Shown: positions 51,058 to 62,400 of the stretch, in pieces
How the letters are laid out: every line of letters begins with the position of its first letter
Numbering within the stretch: position 1 is the first letter of the stretch
NCBI RefSeq assembly: GCF_008364825.1
Contig: NZ_VTTO01000008.1
Coordinates: forward strand, 124,001 to 188,000
Source: Azospirillum sp. B21
GTDB lineage: Bacteria > Pseudomonadota > Alphaproteobacteria > Azospirillales > Azospirillaceae
Direction of reading: 5' to 3'
DNA: 64,000 bases
The notes under the pieces: model-generated
What the model was told of the DNA's origin: nothing
The model's database searches: none
The model's input: only the letters and a program-made list of their open reading frames with translations
Position numbers and translations under genes: made by a program

Positions 51058-51381
51058 TCAGTTGAACGTGATCTGGAAGACCGCCCGTTCCGCTCCGCCG
51101 GCTTCCGACAGAATCCGTTCCATATGGACCGGTCCGAAGGCCGGCATCTGCGGATGGGTGACGGTGAAGGACGCCCCGTTGAAGAAGGGCAGCCCGTCGG
51201 CCGGACATTCCAGGAACAGGCTGAAGGCGGTGCGCGGGCTGCCGGGCATGGTGCCCTTGGCATTTTCCGTGCAGGCCGTCAGCGTCGCCTCGATCACCAC
51301 CCCTTCTTCCGACGTCATGGTGAAGACGCTGTTCAGATGGGGGGTGAAGAGGGCGGCGGAAAGTTGGCTGAGGTCGGTCAT
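51058..51381 (-). CDS. DUF6916-like small protein
   Basis: A 107-residue protein with 'LSAALFTPHLNSVFTMTSEE' near the start and 'LFLECPADGLPFFNGASFTV' in the middle, ending 'AERAVFQITFN'. It matches the small partner usually found next to MdpB/tail-collar proteins. It has no signal peptide. Its ATG (51381) shares a base with the TGA of the collar gene, so the two are coupled. The function of the family is not known; a structural or folding partner of the collar protein is likely. Confidence 0.7.
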   Translation of the reverse strand: MTDLSQLSAALFTPHLNSVFTMTSEEGVVIEATLTACTENAKGTMPGSPRTAFSLFLECPADGLPFFNGASFTVTHPQMPAFGPVHMERILSEAGGAERAVFQITFN

Positions 51382-52133
51382 CAGTTGCGGTTCGGATAGA
51401 GGCCGTTGATGGCGATGATGAAGTTCAGCGCCAGATAGGGCGACACGGTGCCGAAGGCAGTACCGCCGCCGCCGACGTTCGGGCCGACCGTGACGGTGCC
51501 GCCGCCCGTGCCGCCGCTGGCGGTCAGGGTGATCGGGCCGGACGCGGTGCCGCTGACCGAACCGGTGGCGTTGCCGCTGAGGGTCTGGGTGCCGCCGATC
51601 ACCGTGTCCGCCGTGGCGCTCGAGGCTGCATAGGGGCTGCCGGTACCAAGGCTCGGCTTGGCCAGAAGCGCACCATTGGCGAAGTTGGAGTTGTTGCCGG
51701 TAGCAGTGGAGACGCCGAGCGTGAGGCTGCCGGTCACCGACGTCGGCAGGGTGGCGGTGGTGCTGAACGGCAAGCTCGCCGTGCCGGTGATGGTGGTGCC
51801 GCCGCCGGCGCCGCCGGGGGTGAAGGTGGAGGTGTGGGTGTGGACCGGGACGTTGGCCTGGCTCAGGGTGGAGACGAAGGCGCCGCCGGTCTGGCCGACG
51901 TTCAGCACACCGATACCGGTGCCGATCGTGCCCTGACCAGAGCCCATCGGCATGCGGCATTGCAGGTTCGGCACGTTGAAGGTGGTGGAGCCGTTACCAC
52001 CATAGATGGTCCCGATCAGGGAGTAGAGCGCCGCATACTGCTGGATGCTCATCTGCTGGCCGGTGCAGCGGACATAATCCATCGGCGCCCAGCTCCACGG
52101 AACCATGAACACCATACCGAGCATCGGATCCAT
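51381..52133 (-). CDS. Phage-tail-collar-domain protein (MdpB-like)
   Basis: A 250-residue protein. The N-terminus carries the tail collar domain ('GMVFMVPWSWAPMDYVRC', 'QYAALYSLIGTIYGGNGSTT', 'FNVPNLQCRMPMGSGQG'). The middle is Gly/Thr/Ser-rich with 'TITGTASLPFSTTATLPTS', and the end 'SPYLALNFIIAINGLYPNRN' is the family's conserved tail. Such microcystin-dependent-type proteins are chromosomal relatives of phage fibre tips and occur in many Proteobacteria. GAGAGGATTTTCA precedes the start. No other phage genes are near, so this is not a prophage. Confidence 0.88.
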   Translation of the reverse strand: MDPMLGMVFMVPWSWAPMDYVRCTGQQMSIQQYAALYSLIGTIYGGNGSTTFNVPNLQCRMPMGSGQGTIGTGIGVLNVGQTGGAFVSTLSQANVPVHTHTSTFTPGGAGGGTTITGTASLPFSTTATLPTSVTGSLTLGVSTATGNNSNFANGALLAKPSLGTGSPYAASSATADTVIGGTQTLSGNATGSVSGTASGPITLTASGGTGGGTVTVGPNVGGGGTAFGTVSPYLALNFIIAINGLYPNRN

Positions 52134-52641
52134 TGAAAATCCTCTCTTTCGAATATTTTTGTGCTATGCACAATTAACGGGAACCGGTCTAAAGATTGCT
52201 CCCCGCCGGTTGTCGTTCTATACCAATGTAATCTGCTAGAGTCGATACGTAGTCTCAATTTATCGCAATGTTTGTTTTTTTGTAATGAATTGCGATCATC
52301 GTACACATATGACGCTGGCCGTAAAATAGCTTTTTCCCGTGAGACAGCCCACCTGCACGAAAGAAGCTGACCAGTGTCCTACGCATCGATTGTTCCCCAG
52401 GGCGCATGGCCGACCAGAAATCGTCGGCGGCAGGGTAGAGGCTTTCCCCAGGTTCGCTACCGTCATGCACCATGGCCGCGCCTTTATTTCCGCCACGGAG
52501 AATAATGTTTCAGCAAAATATCGCAATGCGCGCACCGGCCCGGCGCGGTTTGGAGTCTTGCCGCGCGCCTCATTCGCGGAGCGGGGCATGTGCTGATCTC
52601 AGACTTATGTAACAGCCAAGACCTGATGGATTTCTTCGACC

Positions 52642-52724
52642 GTCATCCCCGCGGAGGCGGGGATCCAGGAGACTCCGCAATCCAGCGGCTGAAACGGATG
52701 GATTCCCGCCTTCGCGGGGATGAC
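52642..52724. repeat. REP-like inverted repeat
   Basis: GTCATCCCCGC (52642-52652) is mirrored by GCGGGGATGAC (52714-52724). The flanks 'GGCGGGGATCCA' and 'GGATTCCCGCC' extend the pairing. This GTCAT-CCCGC...GCGGG-ATGAC pattern is a widespread intergenic repeat in Proteobacteria. It could be a RAYT-mobilised element or form a transcript-stabilising hairpin. Confidence 0.75.
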
Positions 52725-53311
52725 TGGTTTCCTTGGAAAGGAACAGGATTTTTATATTCGACTGCCCTGCCCTCCTGCCCATCATGTCTTTCAAAAGTCA
52801 CCGCCAAGAACCGCCGCCTGGCCCCGTCCGGTCGCACAGGACGCCGCCCACTCTCGATTTTTTTCCTCCACCGGCGACCGGTGAAAAAAGGACGGAAACG
52901 GAAAATCCCGGGAGAATGGGTAGCCCTTCCACCCCGAAACCACCTGCTTCCCTCCCCAATCCTCCCTCTTTTCGTGACTTTGGCCCGAAAATCCCATGTT
53001 TTACCGGAATTGGGAGCCACTGAAATCAGGTTCTTTGCTTTTTTCCCCGCGAATTCACCCGAAAACAGCGATTTTCTGCGGTTTTTCTCGAAAACCACAT
53101 GCAGGAGTATGTACGCTTCCTCATCCGATCCGGCAGGCCCGCTTCGGCGGACGATCCGCATGCAAAACTTCCTTAACTGTTCTTCTCCAAAATCGGTGGA
53201 TCGGTGCAAAAGCCCGGCCTCACTCCCGCATAGGGATGATACCCGCCGAACTCCTTGCTTCTGCCGCCGAACTTCCTTCACGGCCTCTCGTTTGGAAGTT
53301 GCGATGTCGCA

Positions 53312-53324
53312 GGAATAATATTCC
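53312..53324. promoter_or_regulatory. Small inverted repeat upstream of the adhesin
   Basis: GGAAT-AAT-ATTCC, about 115 bp before the adhesin start. It could be a regulator site, but the arms are only 5 bp. Confidence 0.25.
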
Positions 53325-53348
53325 TTTCCGTGCTACATTTCGGCACAT

Positions 53349-53365
53349 ATTCGCATGTTGCGAAT
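53349..53365. promoter_or_regulatory. Inverted repeat, possible operator of the adhesin gene
   Basis: ATTCGCA-TGT-TGCGAAT is a perfect 7-bp inverted repeat with a 3-bp spacer, 73 bp before the adhesin ATG. The size suits a dimeric DNA-binding regulator. No binding protein can be named. Confidence 0.4.
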
Positions 53366-53437
53366 GGCAAGTTTCTTTCTTAGTAATCTCAGGTTGGTTT
53401 GATAACTCCCCTTTTCGGGCTGCTGGCGGGTGTGGCG

Positions 53438-56400
53438 ATGAAGTCCAGGTTCACGCGGGTGAAGGGTTCGGCGAAGAAGACCGGTTCGAAGACGGAGGCA
53501 CAGGCGGCGCACAAGCCGTCCGCCCGTCCACCCTTGGCTTATGCGCTGGAACCGCGCTTCATGTTCGACGCGGCCGGTGCCGCCACCGCCGATCCGAACG
53601 CGGCGACGGACCACAGCGCCGATCCCGCCGCCGCCAGCCACGACACCACCGACCACAGCGCCGACCAGTGGCAGGCCCAAGCGGTGGCGGATGCATCGTC
53701 CGTAACCGGTCCGACCGAAGTCCGAGCCGTCGAGCCTGCACAGAATGGCGGCAGGAAAGAGGTCATCTTTATCGAGAGCAACGTCGCCAATTACGGCGCC
53801 TTGGTGGATGGGATAAAGGCCGGTGTCGAAGTGGTGGTGCTCGACGCCAACCGGGACGGCCTTTCACAGATTGCCCAATGGGCACGGACGCACAGCGGCT
53901 ATGACGCCATTCACATCGTCAGCCATGGGTCGGAAGGAAGCATCAATCTCGGAACGTTGTCGCTCGACAGCGAGGCCGTAACGCATCGTGCCGCTGATAT
54001 GGCAGCCCTGGGTGCTTCCCTGACGGAACAGGGCGACCTGATGCTGTATGGCTGCAATGTCGCAACTGGCGAAGGGCGAGATTTCATTTCCCGGGTGTCG
54101 GCCGTGACCGGAGCCGATGTGGCGGCTTCCGTGGATGCCACCGGGACCGCCAGATTGGGCGGCAACTGGACTCTGGAAGCCGAGAAGGGGCAGATCGAAA
54201 CACAAAAGCCCATAGAGGTCGGGACAGTCAACGACTATGGTTATATTCTTTCCACGCAGGAGACCTTTGATTTTGATAGTGCAAATGGATCGGACGACTG
54301 GAATCCTTCGGCGCCGACGCGGACAGCGACATGGACTACGACTGGCGATACATACGGTGTGAAGTTTACAGTTTCTGGCACAAGCACTCTTGATGTGCTT
54401 GGTTCGACGAATTATTTGCAAACTCATTTTTCTGTTATTACCCAGACAAACAATGATAGCTTTGTCGTAACGGTAGAGATACCGGGATACATTTTTGATC
54501 TATCATCTGTCCAGTTAGCTGCAGAAATGGATCACGAGTCCGGCTCTACATATAAAGTTTACACAGATAACGATTTGGTTGGCTTTTCTGGAACATTGCC
54601 AGATCATACCGGATCTGCTGTATTTACAACAGTTACTCCCTTGGCTGGCGACATCAACTACAAAGGCATTTCGACTATATATCTAGTTTATAGTTCAAGC
54701 GGAAAAAACAACAACGGCGTTGACATTAATGGATCAGGATTTTCTATAGACAATTTGGTTCTTGAGAATATCCGTGTCGACACGACTCCAAAAATCACCT
54801 CGGCGACCTACAACTCCGGTACCAACACGCTGGTCGTGACCGGCGCTAACATCAACGACGGCGCCAACATCGACGTCACCAAGCTGACCCTGACCGGCCA
54901 GGGCGGCAGCACCTATACGCTGACCTCCGATTCCTTGGTCACCTCCACCCCCAATTCCAACAGCTTCACCATCACGCTGGGGTCTACCGATCAGGCCCAT
55001 GTGGAAGGGCTGCTGAACAAGGACGGCACCAGCTCCCAGGGCAACACGACCTACAATCTGGCCGGGGCGGCGAACTGGAACAGCACCCAGTCGGCGCCGG
55101 CCGACAGCACCGGCAACGCCGTCACCGTGTCCGGCACGCAGAAGCCGGCGATCAGTTCCGTCGCCTACAACGCCGCGACCGGTGTGCTGACGGTGACCGG
55201 CGCCAATCTGGTCCACCAGCCGGGCGCCGGCAACGACATCGACCTGACGAAGCTGACCATCACCGGCCAGGGAAGCGGCACCGCCGCGCTGACCGGCGCG
55301 GTGGAGATCACCAGCGCCACCAGCTTCTCCGTCACGCTGAGCGGGGCGACCAAGACCAGCGTCGACGCCCTGCTGAACAAGAACGGCACCAGTTCCCTGG
55401 GCGGCACCACCTACAAGATCACCTTGGCCGACGACTGGAACGGCCTGATCGCCGACGACATCTCCGATGCCACCGGCGTCGGCATCAACGTGTCGGGCAA
55501 CAACTCCAACCCGGTCATCGGCAGCCTGGACGGCAACAGCGTCGCCTGGGCCGGCGAAGGCAACACGGTGACGCTGGACCTCGGCACCGACGCCACCGTG
55601 TCCGATGCGGAGAACGGCGCCGGCAGCTGGAGCGGCAGCGTCCTGACCGTCCGGCGTTCCGTTTCCGGCACCGCGACGCCGCTGACGTCGGACGTGTTCT
55701 CGTTCAAGACCAACGGGACCTTCTCGGAAAGCAGCGGCAACCTGCTGGATACGGGAAATTCCAACACCGTCTTCGGCACCGTCACCAATGCCAACGGCAC
55801 CCTGAGCGTCACCTTCAACGGCAGCGCCACCGCGACGCTGATCCAGACGGTGATGCGGAACATCCAGTATCGGAACGACACGCCGACCGGCGACACCGTG
55901 ATCCGCTACACCATGACTGACGGGAATGGCGGCAGCACCAACGCCGACGTGACGGTGACCAGCGACACCATCTATGTCACCAACAACGCCGACGCCGGCA
56001 CCATCGACGTATCGAATGGCGTCAGCCTGCGCGAGGCGGTGGCCATCGCCCTGGCCGATGCCACCGGCACCCAGACCATCAAGTTCGCCAGCGACGTGAC
56101 CAGCATCGCGCTCACGTCCGATCTGGCGGTGACCGAAGATCTGACCTTCGACGCCGATCTGCCCGGCACCCTGACCATCAGCGGCAACAAGATCAGCGTT
56201 TCGTCGGGCAAGGCGCTGACGCTGAGCAACGGCACCGGCGACACGCTGACCATCTCCAGCCAGATCACCGGCGCCGGCGGCGTCACCAAGACCGGCGCCG
56301 GCACGCTGACGCTGAGCAACAGCGGCAACGATTACACCGGCGCCACCACCGTCAGCGCCGGCACGCTGGCGACCTCCGGCACGGGCGGCATCGGCGACAG

Positions 56401-59400
56401 CAGCGCCGTCACGGTGTCCAGCGGCGCCACGCTGTCGCTCGGCGGCAGCGAGACCATCGGTTCGCTGACCGGCAGCGGCGCCGTCACGCTCGGCAGCTCC
56501 ACGCTGACCGTCAGCGCCAACACCAGCACGACCTTCGACGGCGTCATCAGCGGCACCGGCGGCCTGACCAAGGCCGGCACCGGCACGCTGACCCTGACCG
56601 GCACCAACAGCTACACCGGCACCACCACCGTCAGCGCCGGCACCCTGGCGCTGAACAGCACCGGCGGCACCGCGCTGTCCGACAGCAGCGCGGTTTCGGT
56701 GGCGTCGGGCGCCACGGTAAGCCTCACCTCGGCGACCGAGACCATCGGCACGCTGAGCGGGGCCGGCACGCTGGCCATCGGGGCGAACGCGCTGACCGTC
56801 AGCCAGGGCTCCGCGGGCACCTTCAGCGGCGCGATCACCGGGTCGGGCAGCCTGATCAAGAGCGGGACCGGCGACCTGACGCTGTCCGGCACCACCAACA
56901 GCACCGGCTTCACCGGCACCACCACGATCAGCCAGGGCAAGCTGCTGGTTTCCGCCGACGGCAACCTGGGCGCCGGCACCGTGACGCTGGGCGGCGGCAC
57001 GCTGGGCATCACCGCCGCCGCGACCATCGACAACGCCGTGACGCTGGGCAGCGGCAACGGCACGGTGGAGGTCGCCACCGGGATCAGCGCCACCCTGTCG
57101 GGCGTGGTCGGCGGCTCCAACGCCCTGACCAAGACCGGCGCCGGCACGCTGACCCTGTCGGGCAACAACACCTACACCGGCGCCACCACCGTCAGCGCCG
57201 GCACGCTGGTCGCCGGCCACAACAACGCGCTGGGCACCACCGCCGCCGGCACCACGGTCGACAGCGGCGCCACGCTGCAACTCGCCGGCGGCATCGTCAC
57301 GGCCGAGAACCTGACCGTTTCCGGCACCATCCTGGTCTCCGGCAGCGGCGTCATGGCCAGCGGCACCGTCAACCTGGCGGCCGACACCACCTTCAACGTG
57401 TCGAGCACCCTGCACCTGTCGGGCGTGGTCAGCGGTTCCAACGCCCTGACCAAGATCGGCACCGGCAGCCTGACCCTGGCGGGCAACAACACCTATACCG
57501 GTTCCACCACGGTCAGCGCCGGCACGCTGATCGTCGAGCACAGCAACGGGCTGGGCACCACCGCCGGCGGCACGACGGTCGCCAGCGGCGCCTCGCTGCA
57601 GCTCTCCGGCAACCTCACCCTGGCGGAGGCACTGACCGTTTCCGGCAGCGGCCCGTCCTCGACCGGCGCGTTGCAGGTCACCAGCGGCAGCGTCACGCTC
57701 AGCGGCGCCGTCACCATGGGCGCCGACACCACCATCGGCGTGACCGGCAGCGACCTGACCCTGTCGGGCGTGCTCGGCGGCGGCTTCAACCTGACCAAGA
57801 CCGGCGGCGGCACGCTGACCCTGTCGGGCACCGCCAACACCTACACCGGCACCACCACGGTCGGCGGCGGCACGCTGGCGATCGCCGGATCGGGCAGCAT
57901 CAGCAGCGCCGCCATCACGCTGGCCGGCGGCACGCTGGACAGCACCGGCAGCAGCGTCACCCTGACCAACGCCATCGCGCTGGGCAGCAGCAGCGGCACC
58001 GTCAATGTCGGCAGCAGCAAGACGCTGACCCTGTCGGGCGTGGTCAGCGGTTCCAACAACCTGACCAAGACCGGCGCCGGCTCGCTGACCCTGTCGGGGA
58101 ACAACACCTACACCGGCACCACCACCATCAGCGCCGGCACGCTGGTGGCCGGCCACAACAGCGCGCTGGGCACAACCGCCGCCGGCACGACCGTCGCCGA
58201 CGGCGCCACGCTGGCGGTGTCGAACGGCATCACGCTGGCGGAGGCGCTGACCATCTCCGGCACCGGCGCGTCCTCGACCGGCGCGTTGGAGGTCACCAGC
58301 GGCAGCGCCACCATCAGCGGCGCCGTCACCATGGCCGCCGACAGCACCATCGGCGTGACCGGCACCGGCCTGACCCTGTCGGGCGTCGTCAGCGGAGCCT
58401 ACGCCCTGACCAAGGACGGCACCGGCACGCTGACCCTGTCTGGGGCCAACACCTACACCGGCACCACCACCATCAGCGCCGGCACGCTGGTGGCCGGCCA
58501 CAACAATGCGCTGGGCTCCGCCGCCCTCAGTGCCGGCACGACGATCGCCAGCGGCGCCACGCTGGCGATATCGAACGGCATCACCCTGGCGGAGGCGCTG
58601 ACCGTTTCCGGCACCGGCGTGTCGTCGGCTGGCGCGCTGCAGGTCACCAGCGGCAGCGCCACGCTCAGCGGCGCCGTCACCATGGGCGCCAACACCACCG
58701 TCGGCGTCACCGGCACCGGCCTGACCCTGTCGGGCGTCGTCAGCGGATCCTACGCCCTGACCAAGACCGGAACGGGCACGCTGACCCTGTCGGGGAACAA
58801 CACCTACACCGGTTCCACCACCATCAGCGCCGGTACGCTGGTGGCCAGCCACAGCAATGCGCTGGGCACCACCGCCGGCGGCACCACCGTCTCCAGCGGC
58901 GCCACCCTGGCGGTATCGAACGGCGTCACCCTGGCCGAAGCCCTGACCGTTTCCGGTACAGGCGTGTCGTCGGCCGGCGCCTTGCAGGTGACCAGCGGCA
59001 GCGCGACCCTCAGCGGCACCGTCGCCATGGCCGCCGACACCACAGTCGGTGTGTCGGGCACCGGCCTGACCCTGTCGGGCGTCGTCAGCGGAGCCTACGC
59101 CCTGACCAAGACCGGAACGGGCACGCTGACCCTGTCGGGCAACAACACCTACACCGGCGCCACCACCGTCAGCGCCGGCACGCTGGCGATCAGCAACGCC
59201 AACGCTCTCGGCACCACCGCCGCCGGCACCACGGTGGCGAGCGGCGCCGCCCTGTCGCTGTCGGGCGGCATCACCGTCGCCGAAGCAATCACCCTGTCCG
59301 GTACCGGCGTGTCGTCGGGCGGCGCGCTGGTCAACGGCAGCGGCGCCAACACGATCAGCGGCGCGGTCACCATGGCCGCCGACACCACGCTGACCATCAC

Positions 59401-62400
59401 CGCCGGCAGCCTGGAGGCCAGCGGCGCGCTGGGCGGCGCCTACAACCTGACCAAGGCCGGCGCCGGCACGCTGACCCTGTCGGGCACCAATACCTACACC
59501 GGCACCACCACCGTCGGCGCCGGCACCCTGTCGATCGCCGGCTCCGGCAACATCAGCAGCGCCGCCGTCACGCTGAGCAACGGCGGCACGCTGGATGTGA
59601 CCGGCAGCAGCGTCACGCTTGCCAACGGCCTGACCGTCGGCACCGGCGGCGGCACGGTCAACACGGCCAACGCGCTGACCCTGTCCGGCACCATCGCCGC
59701 CGGAACCAACACGCTGACCAAGAGCGGCACCGGCACCCTGACCCTGACCGGCACCAACGACGCTACCGCCTGGGCCGCCACGGTGACCGGCGGCACGCTG
59801 TCGGTCGGTGCGGCCGCCAACCTCGGCACCGGCACCGTCACGCTGAACGGCGGCACGCTGGCCTCCACCGGCAGCGCCGTCACGCTGACCAACGCCGTTG
59901 CGCTGGGCAGCAGCCACGGCACCGTCAGCGTCGGCAGCGGCAACGCCCTGACCCTGTCGGGCGTCATCAGCGGGGCCAACAACCTGACCAAATCGGGCGC
60001 CGGCACGCTGACCCTGTCCGGCACCGGCACCTACACCGGCACCACCAGCCTGTCGGCCGGCACCCTGATCGTCACCGGCACCCTGAACGGGTCGTCGGCC
60101 GGCGCGGTCACGGTGGGCAACGGCGGCACGCTGGCCGGCACGGGCACCGTCAACGGCGGCCTGACCGTCCAGTCCGGCGGCACCCTGTCCCCCGGCATCG
60201 CCGGCACCAACAACGGCGTCGGCACCCTGACCGTCAACGGCGGCCTGACCATCCAGTCGGGCGGCACCCTGGCGGTCGATCTGGTCAGCACCGGCAGCCA
60301 TGACCAGGTGGCGGTCACCGGGGCGGTGAACGTCAGCAGCGCCACCCTGACCGCCGGCGGCAGCTACACCCCCGCCAAGACCGCCAGCGGCGACAGCTTC
60401 GCCATCATCTCCAACGACGGCAGCGACGCCGTCACCGGCACCTTCACCGGGCTGGCGTCGGGCGCCACGTTGAGCCTGAACAGCGGATCGATCACCGTCA
60501 GCTATGCCGCCGGCAGCAACAGCAACGACGTCGTGCTGACCGGACCGGTCAACCAGGCGCCGGCACTGGCCGGCACCTTCACCACCGCGGGCACGGTCAA
60601 CGACAACGCCACCACCACGCCCTTCGGCGGCGTGACGGTGACGGATGCCGACGACAGCACCGGCACCTTCACCGTCACCATCACCTACACCGCGGCCAAC
60701 GGCACGCTGTCCAGCGCCGGCGGCGGGCTGACCGGCAGCGCCGGCAACTACACGCTGACCTCCACCACGCCGGGCGGGCTGCAGACCCTGCTGCAGGCGC
60801 TGGTCTTCACCCCCACCAACAACCAGGTGGCGCCCGGCAGCACGGTGCAGACCACCTTCACCCTGACCGCCAGCGACGGCACGGCCAGCAGCAGCGCCAA
60901 CACCAGCACGGTCGTCACCGCCACCTCGATCAACGACGCGCCGACCGACATCGCCCTGTCGAACAACTCCGTCACCATCTTCGACGGCACCAATGCGGTG
61001 GTCGGCACCCTGTCGAAGACCGATGCCGACACCGGCCAGACCTTCACCTACACGCTGGTCAGCGGCACCGGCGATACCGACAACGCCCTGTTCAGCATCT
61101 CCGGCACAGCGCTTCAGGCGAACAACGCCAGCGCCCTGACCGCCGGGCAGAGCTACTCGGTCCGCATCCAGGTCAGCGACGGCACCGCCACCTATCAGAA
61201 GTCGTTCAGCATCAGCGTGACGAACGACCTGACGGTCGACGTCACCGCCATCGACAGCAGCGCACCGGTCGGCACCTACACGGCCGACAAGGCGGATGGC
61301 GGTGGCCTGGATCTGAAGGAGGCGATCTTTCTCGCCAACAGCGTAACCGGTAACGTCACCATCCGCTTCGCCACCACGCTGGACGGCACCATCACGCTGC
61401 CCGCCACCCTGTCGGTGCGCGACGGGGTGACGCTGGCGATGGACAGCGACACCAACAGCCGGTTGATCACCATCACCGGCAACAGCTTCACGCTGGGCAA
61501 CAGCTTCGGCGTCAGCGTCGGCACCGGCGACACGCTGACCATCAACTCGACCCTGGCCGACAACGGCAACAGCGATGCGGCGGCCCTGACCAAGAGCGGC
61601 GCCGGCACGCTGGTGCTGGGCGGCACCAACAACACCGCGACCGGCGGCACCAGCGGCACCGGCATCAACACGATCACCGTCGGCGGCGGCACGCTGTCGG
61701 TGGCGGGCGACGCCAACCTGGGCACCGGCACGGTGACGATGAACGGCGGCAACCTGACCGTCACCGGCGCCACCACCATCGACAACGCAATCACCCTGTC
61801 GTCCAGCGCCGGCATCGACAACGCCAACGCCGTCACCCTGTCGGGCGACGTCACCGGCACCGGCGGCCTGACCAAGTCCGGTACCGGCAAGCTGACGCTG
61901 AGCAGTGCCAACAACGTCTATTCCGGCGGCACCACCATCGGCAGCGGCGAGGTGGAGCTGGGCGCCTCCGGCACCATCGGCAGCGGCACCATCACGCTGA
62001 ACGGCGGCACGCTGAGCACGACGGCGGCCAGCCAGACGCTGACCAACGCCATCGATCTCGCCGGCACCGGCACGGTGAAGACCGCCAACGCCCTGACCCT
62101 GTCCGGCACCGTCGGCGGCACCGGCGCCCTGACCAAGGACGGCAGCGGTACGGTCACCCTGTCCGGCACCAACACCCACAGCGGGTCGGTCACCGTTTCC
62201 GCCGGCACCCTGACGGTGTCGGGCGGCAGCGCCATCGGCGACGGCAGCGCGGTGTCGGTGGGAGCCGGCGGCACGCTGACCCTGTCGGCCAACGAGACCA
62301 TCGGTTCGCTCACCGGCTCCGGCACGGTGACGCTGGGCGCCAACACCCTGACCGCCGGCGGCGACAACGGCAGCACCACCTTCTCCGGCGCGATCGGCGG

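Larger units (their letters stand above)
52134..53437. other. Long intergenic region before the giant adhesin
   Basis: About 1.3 kb without a convincing gene. Bases 52134-52330 are AT-rich and likely carry the promoter of the collar operon. 52642-52724 holds a REP-like inverted repeat. 52790-53280 has overlapping open frames on both strands, but none shows a domain or good start. 53290-53437 is AT-richer, with two inverted repeats, and likely holds the adhesin promoter. Confidence 0.6.

Noticed and set aside
51381..52133. Prophage tail region
   Set aside because: Only the collar domain is phage-like. No other structural, lysis or integrase genes are near, and chromosomal MdpB-like proteins have this exact form.
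52643..53281. A 212-residue minus-strand open frame in the gap before the adhesin
   Set aside because: It runs through the REP-like repeat, is very Arg/Gly-rich, shows no domain and no ribosome-binding site.
57180..59490. CRISPR-like regular repeats
   Set aside because: The period is about 345 bp, the units are coding and in frame, and there are no short repeat-spacer units or cas genes.
54734..62179. A 2481-residue open frame on the minus strand
   Set aside because: It is antisense to the adhesin. Its Gly/Gln/Ala-rich sequence is the mirror of the GC-rich repeats, which lack stop triplets in that frame. The plus frame shows real domains.
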